43,913 nt of DNA. Origin: Clostridia bacterium (GTDB lineage Bacteria; Bacillota; Sulfobacillia; SLMV01). Every line of letters begins with the position of its first letter. The first letter of the stretch is position 1. Location: contig PUMD01000096.1 in NCBI GenBank assembly GCA_003551215.1, positions 1-43,913 of the forward strand, read 5' to 3'. The notes beneath the pieces are model-generated. The model worked only from the letters and a program-made list of their open reading frames with translations. It searched no databases and was not told where the DNA came from. A program made the position numbers and the translations under genes. Below are positions 15,681 through 23,669 of this stretch, piece after piece.

Positions 15681-17015
15681 GTGAGAACGGATTTTTCTTT
15701 TGCTGCGACCGGCGACTCAATCATAGCCAGAAGAATTCACGGCGTTGGTGACTCACAGATAGATGCCGTAGCACGCCTGATCCGCGGAGCCGATGCAGCC
15801 TTCACCAACCTGGAGCTGGTGACTCCCCGCGAACCGAAGATCCCGGCGGCGGAATACGGGGGAATACACCTGGGTATGCCGCCGTTGGTGCTCGACGAGC
15901 TGCGGGCCTGCGGATTCAATCTGTACAACCTGGCTCACAACCACGCGCTGGACTTCACCTTGAAGGGACTGCTGGACACCATGGACGAGCTGGACAGTCG
16001 GGACATGGTGTTCGCCGGGGCGGGGATGAACCTGGGGGAGGCCCGCTGTCCCGCTTATCTCAACACTCCAGGCGGCAGGGTAGCCCTCGTGGCCGCAGCA
16101 TCCTCATTCACAACCGGTGCGCAGGCAGGCCGCAGCAGGATGGATTTTCCCGGACGCCCGGGGATAAACCCGCTGCGCTGCCGGACTGAGTACGCCGTTA
16201 CTTCCGAGCAGCTGCGCCAGCTGAGGGAGATTGACGAGGCGCTTGGAACAGCCAGGGTGAGGAGACAAAAGCTGCAGTTTGGGCTGACGATTGAGGAGCA
16301 ACCGCACGCATACAAGTTTCTTGACCGGGCCTTCACGGAAGCCGATTCACCACGGGTGCGGACCAGCCCTCAGAAACAAGATCTGCGAGAAATAATCCGG
16401 TGGATAGAGGACGCCAAGCGACAGGCCGATTTTGTGATCATGAGCCTGCACTGCCACCAGGGTCCAGGCGGGGCTCAAAACAGCGACGAGCCCGCCGGGT
16501 TTATCGTCGAGGCAGCCCGGGCCTTTGTGGATGCCGGAGCAGATGCCTTTGTGGGACACGGTCCTCACATGCTGCGGGGGGTGGAGATTTACCGGGGCAA
16601 ACCCATCTTTTACTCGCTGGGGAACTTCATGTTCATGTGCGAGAACATACGGCGGCTGCCGGCGGAGATGTACGAACGCTACCGGCTGCCTGACGGGGCG
16701 ACTCCGGCCGATGTTTTTGATTTTGAAAGCCGCCAGGAGGGGGGAGAGCCGAAGGCCTTTCACGCCGACGAACGCTTCTGGGAGACAGTTTTACCGGTAT
16801 GTGATTTCCGCTTTGGCAAACCGGCAGCAATTACCCTCTACCCGGTTACCCTGCGGCTGGATGAACCCAGAAGCAGACGGGGGGCACCGGCGCTGGCTGG
16901 CGGAAAGCAGGGAAGAAGGATTCTGCGCCGGCTGAGCAAGCTGTCCGGGCCCTTCGGCACCGAGATTTTGTGTGAGGATGGACCGGAGGGACCGGTAGGC
17001 CGGATGAGGCTGTAG
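15681..17015 (+). CDS. CapA-family metallophosphatase-like protein
   Basis: A 444-residue protein of the CapA/PgsA family, a calcineurin-like fold named after poly-gamma-glutamate capsule synthesis. Typical motifs appear in order: ATGDSI near the start, FTNLE (metal site), LAHNHALD, VIMSLHCHQGPG, and GHGPHMLRGVEIYRGKPIFYSLGNF. There is no signal peptide or anchor, unlike capsule-linked CapA, so a cytoplasmic or non-capsule role is likely. Family members are often found next to peptide- or amide-handling genes. The GTG at 15681 follows GGGAGG. It is divergent from the S9 peptidase gene across 181 bp and probably co-transcribed with the next gene. Confidence 0.85.
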   Translation: MRTDFSFAATGDSIIARRIHGVGDSQIDAVARLIRGADAAFTNLELVTPREPKIPAAEYGGIHLGMPPLVLDELRACGFNLYNLAHNHALDFTLKGLLDTMDELDSRDMVFAGAGMNLGEARCPAYLNTPGGRVALVAAASSFTTGAQAGRSRMDFPGRPGINPLRCRTEYAVTSEQLRQLREIDEALGTARVRRQKLQFGLTIEEQPHAYKFLDRAFTEADSPRVRTSPQKQDLREIIRWIEDAKRQADFVIMSLHCHQGPGGAQNSDEPAGFIVEAARAFVDAGADAFVGHGPHMLRGVEIYRGKPIFYSLGNFMFMCENIRRLPAEMYERYRLPDGATPADVFDFESRQEGGEPKAFHADERFWETVLPVCDFRFGKPAAITLYPVTLRLDEPRSRRGAPALAGGKQGRRILRRLSKLSGPFGTEILCEDGPEGPVGRMRL

Positions 17016-17135
17016 GCCTCCTGGTTTTCCGGCCGGTTGCGGAGCTATCAGTGCCAAAGTGGCCTGGCCCTGCTTGACGGAAAGAGGGCTTTGCACACGA
17101 TAATATCCACGGTATCCGATGAACCAGGTGGGGGA

Positions 17136-18161
17136 GTGAAACCCGACTTGCCGAAGCTGAAGGGCTCTCACTATCGTATGGGAATGACTGCGGCCCAAAG
17201 ACTCAAACGGCACGCCGGAGACCGGAGCATACGCGGGGTCTGCAGCCAGCGGGAGGGCGGGCAGCTGGCGAATCTGCTGGCTTTGTACGCCCCGGAGCTG
17301 CTCTGTGAGCTTCGCGGTGTTGCCCGCAGCTGGGGATGCTCAGCTGCGGCCGCAGCAGAGGTATTGAGTGCGCCGGCCATCACACAGGTGGGCTGTTCTG
17401 CCTTTTGGGTCTGCGGGCGACACACGGCTGATGGGACCCCCCTGTTTGGGAGAAACTGGGACTACCGCCCCCACGCAGCCGAAGATGCCAGGCTGGTAAC
17501 CACCCGCCCGTTACGCGGCTTTTGTCACCTGAGCTTCACCAATCATCCCATAGGACGCTACGGGGGGACCAACGAGACGGGACTTATGGTGGCCACGGCC
17601 GTGGTACCCGCGCGAAAAAAGGGCGATGGGCTCGGCTTCACCCTGGCCACCCGCCGGATGCTAGAGACTTGCGCGTCGGTCAATCAGGCCTGCGAGTTTC
17701 TTCAGAGCATACCGCACCGGTCGGCGGTCAACTTCCTCATTGCCGATTCAGAAGGGGAGGCCGCCCGCCTGGAGATCGAACCCGGGCGGCTGAAGGAGGA
17801 ACGGATCAACGATTTTGCAGCCATCGCCAACCACTTTGCTTCAGTCCCTCAGCAGCTGGCCAGCCCGCGGCTGCTCAAAAGCAGAAAGAGGATGGCCAAT
17901 CTGCGGGGGTGGTTTGGGGCCAATTCCGGTCGGCTGGATGACCGGCTGGCCCAACAGGTCCTGTCCGACCCCGAAGAAGGAGTCTGCGCGCGGGGTAATC
18001 CCAACGTCGACTTCGCCACAGTGACCCTCTGGTCGTGGATCGGCAGACCGGGTGCGCGGAGGCTGAAGGTGGCAATGGGCTCCCCTCACTGCACGCCGTA
18101 TGAGACTCACGTTCTGGCAGCTGAGGAGAAAACCGCGGCGCGCTCAGGGACAATGAAATAA
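17136..18161 (+). CDS. C45-like Ntn-hydrolase (acyl-CoA:6-APA acyltransferase / linear amide hydrolase family)
   Basis: A 341-residue protein with VGCSAFWVCG around Cys87, followed by GTPLFGRNWDYRP, NETGL and NFLIADSEGEAARLEIEP. This is the layout of C45 / penicillin acyl-coenzyme A 6-APA acyltransferase-like Ntn hydrolases. In that family the protein cleaves itself before the cysteine, so the first 86 residues would be a propeptide. The enzymes hydrolyse or transfer acyl groups on amides and peptides, and the substrate here is unknown. GTG 17136 is chosen because of AGGTGGGG just upstream. A further in-frame extension to about 17037 lacks family character. It ends convergently with a Nudix gene. 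Confidence 0.8.
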   Translation: MKPDLPKLKGSHYRMGMTAAQRLKRHAGDRSIRGVCSQREGGQLANLLALYAPELLCELRGVARSWGCSAAAAAEVLSAPAITQVGCSAFWVCGRHTADGTPLFGRNWDYRPHAAEDARLVTTRPLRGFCHLSFTNHPIGRYGGTNETGLMVATAVVPARKKGDGLGFTLATRRMLETCASVNQACEFLQSIPHRSAVNFLIADSEGEAARLEIEPGRLKEERINDFAAIANHFASVPQQLASPRLLKSRKRMANLRGWFGANSGRLDDRLAQQVLSDPEEGVCARGNPNVDFATVTLWSWIGRPGARRLKVAMGSPHCTPYETHVLAAEEKTAARSGTMK

Positions 18162-18175
18162 CCGCCCGTTGACGG

Positions 18176-18622
18176 TCAATCAGTCTGGCTGACGTGCCTT
18201 CCTGCCTCCTGACGGCGGAATATCGGGCCGGGCAGCTTCTTCAGGGCGGTGATGACCCGCTGGCGCTGGGATTCTGGGGATTCCGCCGGGAAATCATCCG
18301 CAGCAAAATAACCGAATTCGAGCGTCTCCTCGCTTGTCCTCAGCTGTCCGCCGGTCACCTCGCATTCGAAACAGAACACCACCTCGGCGTTGCTCTTGGT
18401 ATCAACCGACACCAGGCGCCTGACCTCCGCGTCCAGTCCGGTTTCTTCCTTGATCTCACGGATGACAGCCTCGGGGGGTGTCTCTCCCAGCTCGACTGCT
18501 CCGCCGGGCAGCGACCAGAGATCCACGTACGACAGACGGCACAGAAGCACCTCGCCGGATTCATCTGAGTTATTGCGGTAGATTATGCCGAAGGCGCCCA
18601 GGACAAACTTCTGTTTGCTCAC
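18176..18622 (-). CDS. Nudix hydrolase
   Basis: A 148-residue protein with a canonical Nudix box at about residues 41-63: GAVELGE, seven residues, then REIKEETGL. The SVDTKSNAEVVFCFEC segment after it resembles the ADP-ribose / dinucleoside polyphosphate hydrolase branch of the family, but the substrate cannot be fixed. The GTG start at 18622 follows AGGAGGTG. The gap to the C45-like gene is only 14 bp. It lies downstream of the exported D-aminoacylase on the same strand but after a 112-bp gap, so it may have its own promoter. Confidence 0.88.
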   Translation of the reverse strand: MSKQKFVLGAFGIIYRNNSDESGEVLLCRLSYVDLWSLPGGAVELGETPPEAVIREIKEETGLDAEVRRLVSVDTKSNAEVVFCFECEVTGGQLRTSEETLEFGYFAADDFPAESPESQRQRVITALKKLPGPIFRRQEAGRHVSQTD

Positions 18623-18734
18623 ATGCGTTCACCTCCTTATGGTTGGACAGGGCAGCGGGCGGCCCGTCGCCTATTCCGGGTGCCCGACATCAGTACGGCA
18701 GCCGACTTACGCAGGGCGTCATACAGGACAGTAC

Positions 18735-20399
18735 TCAACGGCGCCCCTGACCGTCGCTGGTTCTCAGCGGTTTTTTTTCGGCTGCGGGTCCCAGGATGAT
18801 CCTGCCTGCCCGTACATCGTCCTTGAGTTCACCTTCTTTTACCGCCAGCTCGCCACTTACCATGACGTATTCAATTCCGGCGGGTTCTGACTGGGGATGG
18901 GTGTAGCTGGCTGCATCTCCTATCTCGTCGGGATCGAAGACGGTAATGTCAGCCCAATATCCTTCCCGCAGCGCGCCCCGTTCAGCCAGCTGCAGGTAAC
19001 GGGCCGGCTCGCGGGTCATTTTTGCCACCGCCTCCTCGAGGCTCAGCCCGTCTGCTCCGGTGAAGCGGGACAGTATGCGGGGGAAGGTTCCCCAGCCGCG
19101 GGGGTGTCGCCCGCGGGCCGCCTGTTCATCGGCCATCTGCGGTCGGGCGGAAGCGTCGTTGGCGATGACAGCGTACGGGCCGCTGATCGCTTCTTTGAGG
19201 TTATCCTCTGCCATCATGATCACCCGCGCCCGGGCCTTTGGGTCTTTTGCCAGAATGCCTTGCACCTTCTGCTGAGGCGATACGCCCGCCTCCTCAGCCA
19301 GCTGGGCCAGGGTGAGCTCGGTGCGTATGGGGTCGGCTTCGGCCGGCGTCCGGTCCTGCGGCGGGTACTCGGGCTGCAGGCGGGGAACTTTGGGAGTAAT
19401 AGCCTCGGGCGGATGGTTATCATACGCCTGCCGCAGGGGCACGTCGGCGGCGTAGTCAGGGGACAGGTAGGGGTACACATCATACCACAACGTCACACCC
19501 TGCGTTCTGAGCTGTTCGCGGCCCTCGGTCAGAAGCCGCATCGCCTCCTCGTGCAGATGCCAGTTATCTCTTCCCACCACCTTGAAGTGCGATATGCCCA
19601 CGGAAATGCCCGCCTGCTGTCCGATGGTCAGCGCCTCCTGCAGGGCGGCTATTATGTGGGCTCCTTCATTCCGCATGTGGGTTACGTAAACGCCTTGATG
19701 CTCAGCGGCTGCCCGACTGAGCTGCACCAGCTCATCGGTGGGGGCGTAAGTGCCGGGGACATACTCCAAACCGGTGGACAATCCGAGCGCTCCCTGCCGC
19801 ATGGCCTGATGCATCAGGTCCCCCATGAGCTGCAGCTCCCCGTCTGAGGCGGGCCTGTCGGCCATTCCCACCACCCGACCTCTTATGGTCCCGTGGCCGG
19901 CCAGCAGGGCGTAATTGACCCCCACGCCCATGTTCTCCACCTGCTCAAAATGCTCGTCCAGAGGCCAGGGAGAGCGGCCATCTACCCCTCCCACTTCAGT
20001 GGTTATTCCCTGTTTCAGGGCGGATACAGCTTCGGGGTATCTTTCTATGACCTCGTATGTATGGGAGTGGCTGTTGATGAAGCCCGGTGCCACCACCAGC
20101 CCGGAGCAATCGATTGTCTGTCCGGCAGCATCCGGTGGAGTTTCTCCGATGAAGATGATCCGTCCGTTGCGCACCGCCACGTCAGCCTCATAGATCTTCT
20201 GTGAGTAACCGTCGATCACTTGACCGCCGGTGAAAATATAATCCGCCGTCAGGGGGGTTGGACCGCGGACGGGCGGCTCTTCAGGGCGGGCGGGAGCCGG
20301 TTGTTCGGAAAACAGATGAATTCCCGCGGCTGCGGTGGCTGCGGCGAACAGCAAAATCGCCGCTGCCGCGAGAACATGGCGTAACGTTATCCTGTGCAT
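18735..20399 (-). CDS. Exported D-aminoacylase-like amidohydrolase
   Basis: A 554-residue amidohydrolase with a hydrophobic N-terminal segment (about residues 7-26) after HRITLRH, so it is secreted or membrane-anchored. The catalytic domain starts near residue 52 and shows the metal motif HSHTYE after APGFIN, and a C-terminal LREGYWADITVFDPDE. The GNCGFSP motif that supplies the cysteine ligand in D-aminoacylases is replaced by GGVDGRSPWP, so this is a divergent branch. It may use a different residue and substrate. The ATG at 20399 follows GGGAGG. It is a paralogue of the cytoplasmic enzyme at 11741 and divergent from the lipoprotein nitrilase gene. Confidence 0.85.
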   Translation of the reverse strand: MHRITLRHVLAAAAILLFAAATAAAGIHLFSEQPAPARPEEPPVRGPTPLTADYIFTGGQVIDGYSQKIYEADVAVRNGRIIFIGETPPDAAGQTIDCSGLVVAPGFINSHSHTYEVIERYPEAVSALKQGITTEVGGVDGRSPWPLDEHFEQVENMGVGVNYALLAGHGTIRGRVVGMADRPASDGELQLMGDLMHQAMRQGALGLSTGLEYVPGTYAPTDELVQLSRAAAEHQGVYVTHMRNEGAHIIAALQEALTIGQQAGISVGISHFKVVGRDNWHLHEEAMRLLTEGREQLRTQGVTLWYDVYPYLSPDYAADVPLRQAYDNHPPEAITPKVPRLQPEYPPQDRTPAEADPIRTELTLAQLAEEAGVSPQQKVQGILAKDPKARARVIMMAEDNLKEAISGPYAVIANDASARPQMADEQAARGRHPRGWGTFPRILSRFTGADGLSLEEAVAKMTREPARYLQLAERGALREGYWADITVFDPDEIGDAASYTHPQSEPAGIEYVMVSGELAVKEGELKDDVRAGRIILGPAAEKKPLRTSDGQGRR

Positions 20400-20459
20400 T
20401 TTTTCCTCCCGACAGTTCAAATTTCGTCATGTGTTCGTCCTCTTCTGTCCTTCTTCGCT

Positions 20460-20495
20460 GCGGCGGCCGGCTATTCCTTGCCAGCGGCGGCCGGC
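20460..20495. repeat. 12-bp direct repeat in divergent promoter region
   Basis: GCGGCGGCCGGC occurs at 20460-20471 and again at 20484-20495, an exact 24-bp period. It lies in the 196-bp divergent gap between the exported D-aminoacylase (-) and the nitrilase lipoprotein (+). Each copy contains the palindrome GCCGGC. It could be a pair of regulator sites, or a local duplication. Confidence 0.4.
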
Positions 20496-20595
20496 AAATC
20501 AGACCATAAATTCGCAGGTGATCTGCCAGCGGGAATTGAAACTATTAGTTATGCAGGCCAAAAAGCTGATCTCAAGCGCGGGGAGGGGAACTCAT

Positions 20596-21756
20596 TTGAA
20601 AAGGGCGTATATAGCTGCAGTGATCATCCTGCTGGTGGCGGCAGGTTCGTGCCAGCCCGGAGCACCCCAGCGTCCGGTGGCGACAGCAGAACACCTGCGG
20701 CTCGACAGCCCGGATATGATCAATCTGGTGGCGGTGCAGATGAGCGTCGACCTGACCACCTACCGGGATGCCGGGACCTTCGCCGATGAGGTAGAAGATA
20801 TAATGCAGCGGGCAGACAGTAAGGTAGGTCTGGGACCAGATAGCCTGGTGGTATTTCCGGAAAACGCAGGTACACTGACGGTCATGTGTGGGCATTACGA
20901 TTCTCTGACAGAAGCCGAGACGCTGCAGGAGGGGATCGAGGGAGTGGTCATGGGCAATTTGATGTCAGTTCTGTATCAGAAGCTTTCCCGGCGGAGCAGC
21001 TGGGCGCGGGCACTGTTTCTCGCGCGGCAGGGTGACATCGCCAGCACATACTTCGAGACTTTCTCGCAGGCGGCAGACAGCCACGACGTGTTTTTGCTGG
21101 GCGGCACGGTAACCCTTACCGACAGTCAGCTGGCCCGCTTTGTTCCCGAGGGGGTGGCAGGTTCTCCTGATGCGGACAGGGCGGCTGATGACCGCAACGT
21201 CTACAACGTCAGCGTGCTCTTCGGGCCACAAGGAGAAGTCCTGGGTGCGGCTCGCAAGGTTCATCTGATCGAGCTGGAGGGCCCGGAAGGTCTGGACCTG
21301 CAGCCCGGACAGCTGGATGATCTGCAGCCCATCGAGACGCCGCTGGGAACGCTGGGGGTGGCTATTTGCCTTGATGCTTTCCGCGGCGACGTGCTGGAGC
21401 ACCTGCAGGCGGGCGGAGCGGATATACTGCTTCAGCCCAGCGCCAACCCGGTCCAGTGGGAACCCTGGCAGCAGGAGGAATGGCTGATGAGCTCGGCGGA
21501 AGCTGTATCGTCGGGGCAGTTTACCTACGCCGTCAACCCCATGCTGACGGGACAGCTGCTGGATCTGGGCTTTTACGGTCAGTCGGGAATCTTCGCAGCC
21601 GGCATAAAAGATTGCGACTACCTGGGGGATCTGGGCAGGCCGCCGGGCTATATCGATGTCCCCCATGAGGAAGCCTTTCTGCGCGCCGCGTCCGACCCGG
21701 CGGCCGAGGAAATCATACACGTGCGGGTTCCTCATCCCGACCTGGTGGGGCAATAG
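20596..21756 (+). CDS. Nitrilase-superfamily carbon-nitrogen hydrolase, predicted lipoprotein
   Basis: A 386-residue protein. Residues 1-19 form a short lipoprotein signal (KR, hydrophobic core, then VAAGSC with Cys19). The nitrilase triad is intact: Glu89 in VVFPENAG, Lys221 in AARKVHLIE and Cys258 in GVAICLDAFRG. Between Glu and Lys there is a long insertion (about residues 97-165) compared with ordinary nitrilases. It probably hydrolyses amides or nitriles at the cell surface, but the substrate is unknown. TTG 20596 is chosen over ATG 20551 because GGGGAGGGG is correctly spaced only for the TTG and the signal peptide starts there. A 97-bp gap with promoter elements follows. Confidence 0.82.
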   Translation: MKRAYIAAVIILLVAAGSCQPGAPQRPVATAEHLRLDSPDMINLVAVQMSVDLTTYRDAGTFADEVEDIMQRADSKVGLGPDSLVVFPENAGTLTVMCGHYDSLTEAETLQEGIEGVVMGNLMSVLYQKLSRRSSWARALFLARQGDIASTYFETFSQAADSHDVFLLGGTVTLTDSQLARFVPEGVAGSPDADRAADDRNVYNVSVLFGPQGEVLGAARKVHLIELEGPEGLDLQPGQLDDLQPIETPLGTLGVAICLDAFRGDVLEHLQAGGADILLQPSANPVQWEPWQQEEWLMSSAEAVSSGQFTYAVNPMLTGQLLDLGFYGQSGIFAAGIKDCDYLGDLGRPPGYIDVPHEEAFLRAASDPAAEEIIHVRVPHPDLVGQ

Positions 21757-21809
21757 GTCACTGATCTGGCGGTGCGGGCATTCAGGCTGGGATAATCCCC
21801 TCTACAGTA

Positions 21810-21840
21810 TGCTATAATCAGCCCAGCGCACTGTTATAAT
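21810..21840 (+). promoter_or_regulatory. Tandem extended -10 promoters
   Basis: Two perfect extended -10 elements lie 22 bp apart: TGCTATAAT at 21810-21818 and TGTTATAAT at 21832-21840. Neither has a convincing -35, which extended -10 promoters can do without. Starts would be expected near 21825 and 21847. The second would leave a leader of only a few bases before the GTG codons at 21854/21857. Confidence 0.6.
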
Positions 21841-22219
21841 GAATGGGTGGTACGTGGTGAAAAACGTAAGAGAAATCCTGGTTGGTCGCATCACCCTGGC
21901 AGTAACCCTGATCCTTGTGGGTGTGGGCCTGCTGGTGGTAAATCTCATAGGATGTCCTGTTGTCGGGTTCAGTCTTCCCAGGATGTGGCCGGTGATCGTT
22001 TTGGGGTTTGGAGCAGAGCTGATGTACAGGACCCGTCAGGCCGAGCGTGCCCGTTACCCGGTGCGGGTGCGGGTGGATATGCTGAGCGTCGTAGTGCTGC
22101 TGGTGGTCATTGCCTCAGTCAACATTCCGCTTGTGCTGAGATGGAGGGGTTTCACCCCCATTCCGATCCCGTCGGTCCCCAGGATCCCCCGGATTCCGCG
22201 GCCGCCGAGAATCTGGTGA
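21839..22219 (+). CDS. Small LiaI/DUF5668-like membrane protein
   Basis: A protein of up to 126 residues with hydrophobic segments at about 17-34, 39-56 and 77-97, and a proline/isoleucine/arginine-rich tail. The VGRITLAVTLILVGVGLLVVNLIG opening and the MWPVIVLGFGAELM segment match the LiaI-LiaF-like transmembrane domain found in envelope-stress proteins. The ATG at 21839 overlaps the second -10 box and has no ribosome site. GTG 21854 or 21857, behind GGGTGG, are equally possible starts. No LiaRS-type two-component genes are next to it. Confidence 0.7.
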   Translation: MNGWYVVKNVREILVGRITLAVTLILVGVGLLVVNLIGCPVVGFSLPRMWPVIVLGFGAELMYRTRQAERARYPVRVRVDMLSVVVLLVVIASVNIPLVLRWRGFTPIPIPSVPRIPRIPRPPRIW

Positions 22220-22257
22220 TGCAGTTGGCGCCACACGATTGAAGGGAGTCGATTTAC

Positions 22258-23133
22258 GTGCAGAGAGAAGTGATAACCGTCAAGGATGTAGTCACGCAGG
22301 AGGTGGAGGTGCTGCGGTTCGGCGGCGGAGAACCCCGCGTTCTGGTGACCGCCGGCCTGCACGGCGGTGAGATGACCGGTCAGTATGCAGCTTTCGAACT
22401 CATTGATCGTCTGCCCGGCGAGAATGTAACCGGTTCGGTGACCATTATCCCTCGCGCCAATCCGGCTGCCTTCCGCCGCATGCAGCGGACATCCCCCTTC
22501 GATGAGCAGGACATGAACAGAATCTTCCCCGGCGATGAGGAAGGGACCCCTTCGCAGCGCATTGCCCATCATATATATCAGATAGCCCTTGAGCACGACT
22601 ACATCGTGGACCTGCACTGCTGCGGTCCGCACGGGAGCCCCTACACCCTAGCGCAGTACGAGGAGTACGATTTTGCGCAGGATCTGGCCGCCATGCTGGA
22701 CATCCCCGTTGTGGTGCAGTCGGCAGGTGCGGCCGGACAGCTGTTCGTCGAGGCGGCAAAAAGGGAAGAAATACCTTCGGTGATAATCGAGCTGCCCGGC
22801 GGTGGAAGGTCGGGAATGATCGACCTCAGCGCCGGCGAGATGACAGTACAGGCCCTTTTGCGCCTGCTGCGCCTGCTGGGTGTGATTCAGGGTGAGGCAT
22901 CGACTCCGCAGCCGGTGTTCTGTCAGAAACTCAGAAGAGTTCAACCACCCGTATCCGGTCTGTTTTTGCCCGGGGTGGCACCGGGTGAGAGGTTCGAGGC
23001 GGGACAGCAGCTGGCAGTGGTGCAGGACCGCGAGCTGACCGTCGACTTCTCCGGATTTGCCACAGTGGTGCGTCCTGCCGGGTACGTTTTCTCCAGCATG
23101 CCCGCGCTGGTTTTGGCGCCGGTGGCTGAGTGA
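22258..23133 (+). CDS. Succinylglutamate desuccinylase/aspartoacylase-family deacylase
   Basis: A 291-residue zinc-dependent deacylase of the M14-like AstE/AspA family. Metal motifs are GLHGGE (about residues 38-43) and IVDLHCCG (about 120-127). The putative catalytic Glu is in IIELPGGG. The family removes acyl groups from N-acyl amino acids, and the C-terminal beta domain is typical. The GTG at 22258 follows GAAGGGAG. It precedes the hydrogenase maturation genes on the same strand, with its stop 29 bp before the protease start, so it may be co-transcribed with them. A functional link to hydrogenase assembly is not evident. Confidence 0.85.
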   Translation: MQREVITVKDVVTQEVEVLRFGGGEPRVLVTAGLHGGEMTGQYAAFELIDRLPGENVTGSVTIIPRANPAAFRRMQRTSPFDEQDMNRIFPGDEEGTPSQRIAHHIYQIALEHDYIVDLHCCGPHGSPYTLAQYEEYDFAQDLAAMLDIPVVVQSAGAAGQLFVEAAKREEIPSVIIELPGGGRSGMIDLSAGEMTVQALLRLLRLLGVIQGEASTPQPVFCQKLRRVQPPVSGLFLPGVAPGERFEAGQQLAVVQDRELTVDFSGFATVVRPAGYVFSSMPALVLAPVAE

Positions 23134-23162
23134 AGGACAACACAGAGAGGATGAAGAGGGAT

Positions 23163-23669
23163 ATGAAAGTGGCGGTTGTGGGCTGCGGCAACTGGCTGGC
23201 GGGTGATGACGCGGTGGGTCTGGAGGTGCTGCAGAGGCTTCCGGATATGCTGTCATCTGTGGATTTCCCCGGCCTTGATGTGGAGCTGATCGAGCTGGGC
23301 ACAGGCGGTCTGGATGTGATCGACTACCTGCTGGAATGCGACCGGGCGATAGTGGTTGATGCGGTGCTGGCTGACGGGGAACCCGGCGAGGTGGTGCTTT
23401 TTGCCGCCGGCAGCATTCCTTCCTCTGATCAGATACCCTTCTCGCTGCACGGCATCGATCTGTCGCAGGCGCTGACGCTGGGCTTCAAGCTTTATCCCGA
23501 GCAGATGCCCAGGCTGGTGCAGGTCATCGGTGTGGACGTGGGAACTGCGCCGGAGGATTTTTCCTTCGGCATGAGCGAGGCCGTGGAATCAGCCGTTTTG
23601 GATGCCGCCCGGGCTGTGATAGGACGTCTTGAAGAATGGTCAGATGAGGTGTGCGATGGCAATGCATGA
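23163..23669 (+). CDS. [NiFe]-hydrogenase maturation protease (HycI/HyaD/HoxM family)
   Basis: A 168-residue endopeptidase that removes the C-terminal tail of the hydrogenase large subunit after nickel insertion. The nickel-sensing positions are visible: GDDAVG near the start, Asp in IVVDAV and His in SLHGIDLS. MKVAVVGCGNWLAGDDAVG is the standard N-terminus, so ATG 23163 is chosen, although its ribosome site (AGAGAGG) is at wide spacing. GTG 23130, overlapping the previous stop, is an alternative. The end overlaps the start of hypA slightly. Its presence implies a [NiFe] hydrogenase with a processed large subunit elsewhere in the genome. Confidence 0.9.
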   Translation: MKVAVVGCGNWLAGDDAVGLEVLQRLPDMLSSVDFPGLDVELIELGTGGLDVIDYLLECDRAIVVDAVLADGEPGEVVLFAAGSIPSSDQIPFSLHGIDLSQALTLGFKLYPEQMPRLVQVIGVDVGTAPEDFSFGMSEAVESAVLDAARAVIGRLEEWSDEVCDGNA

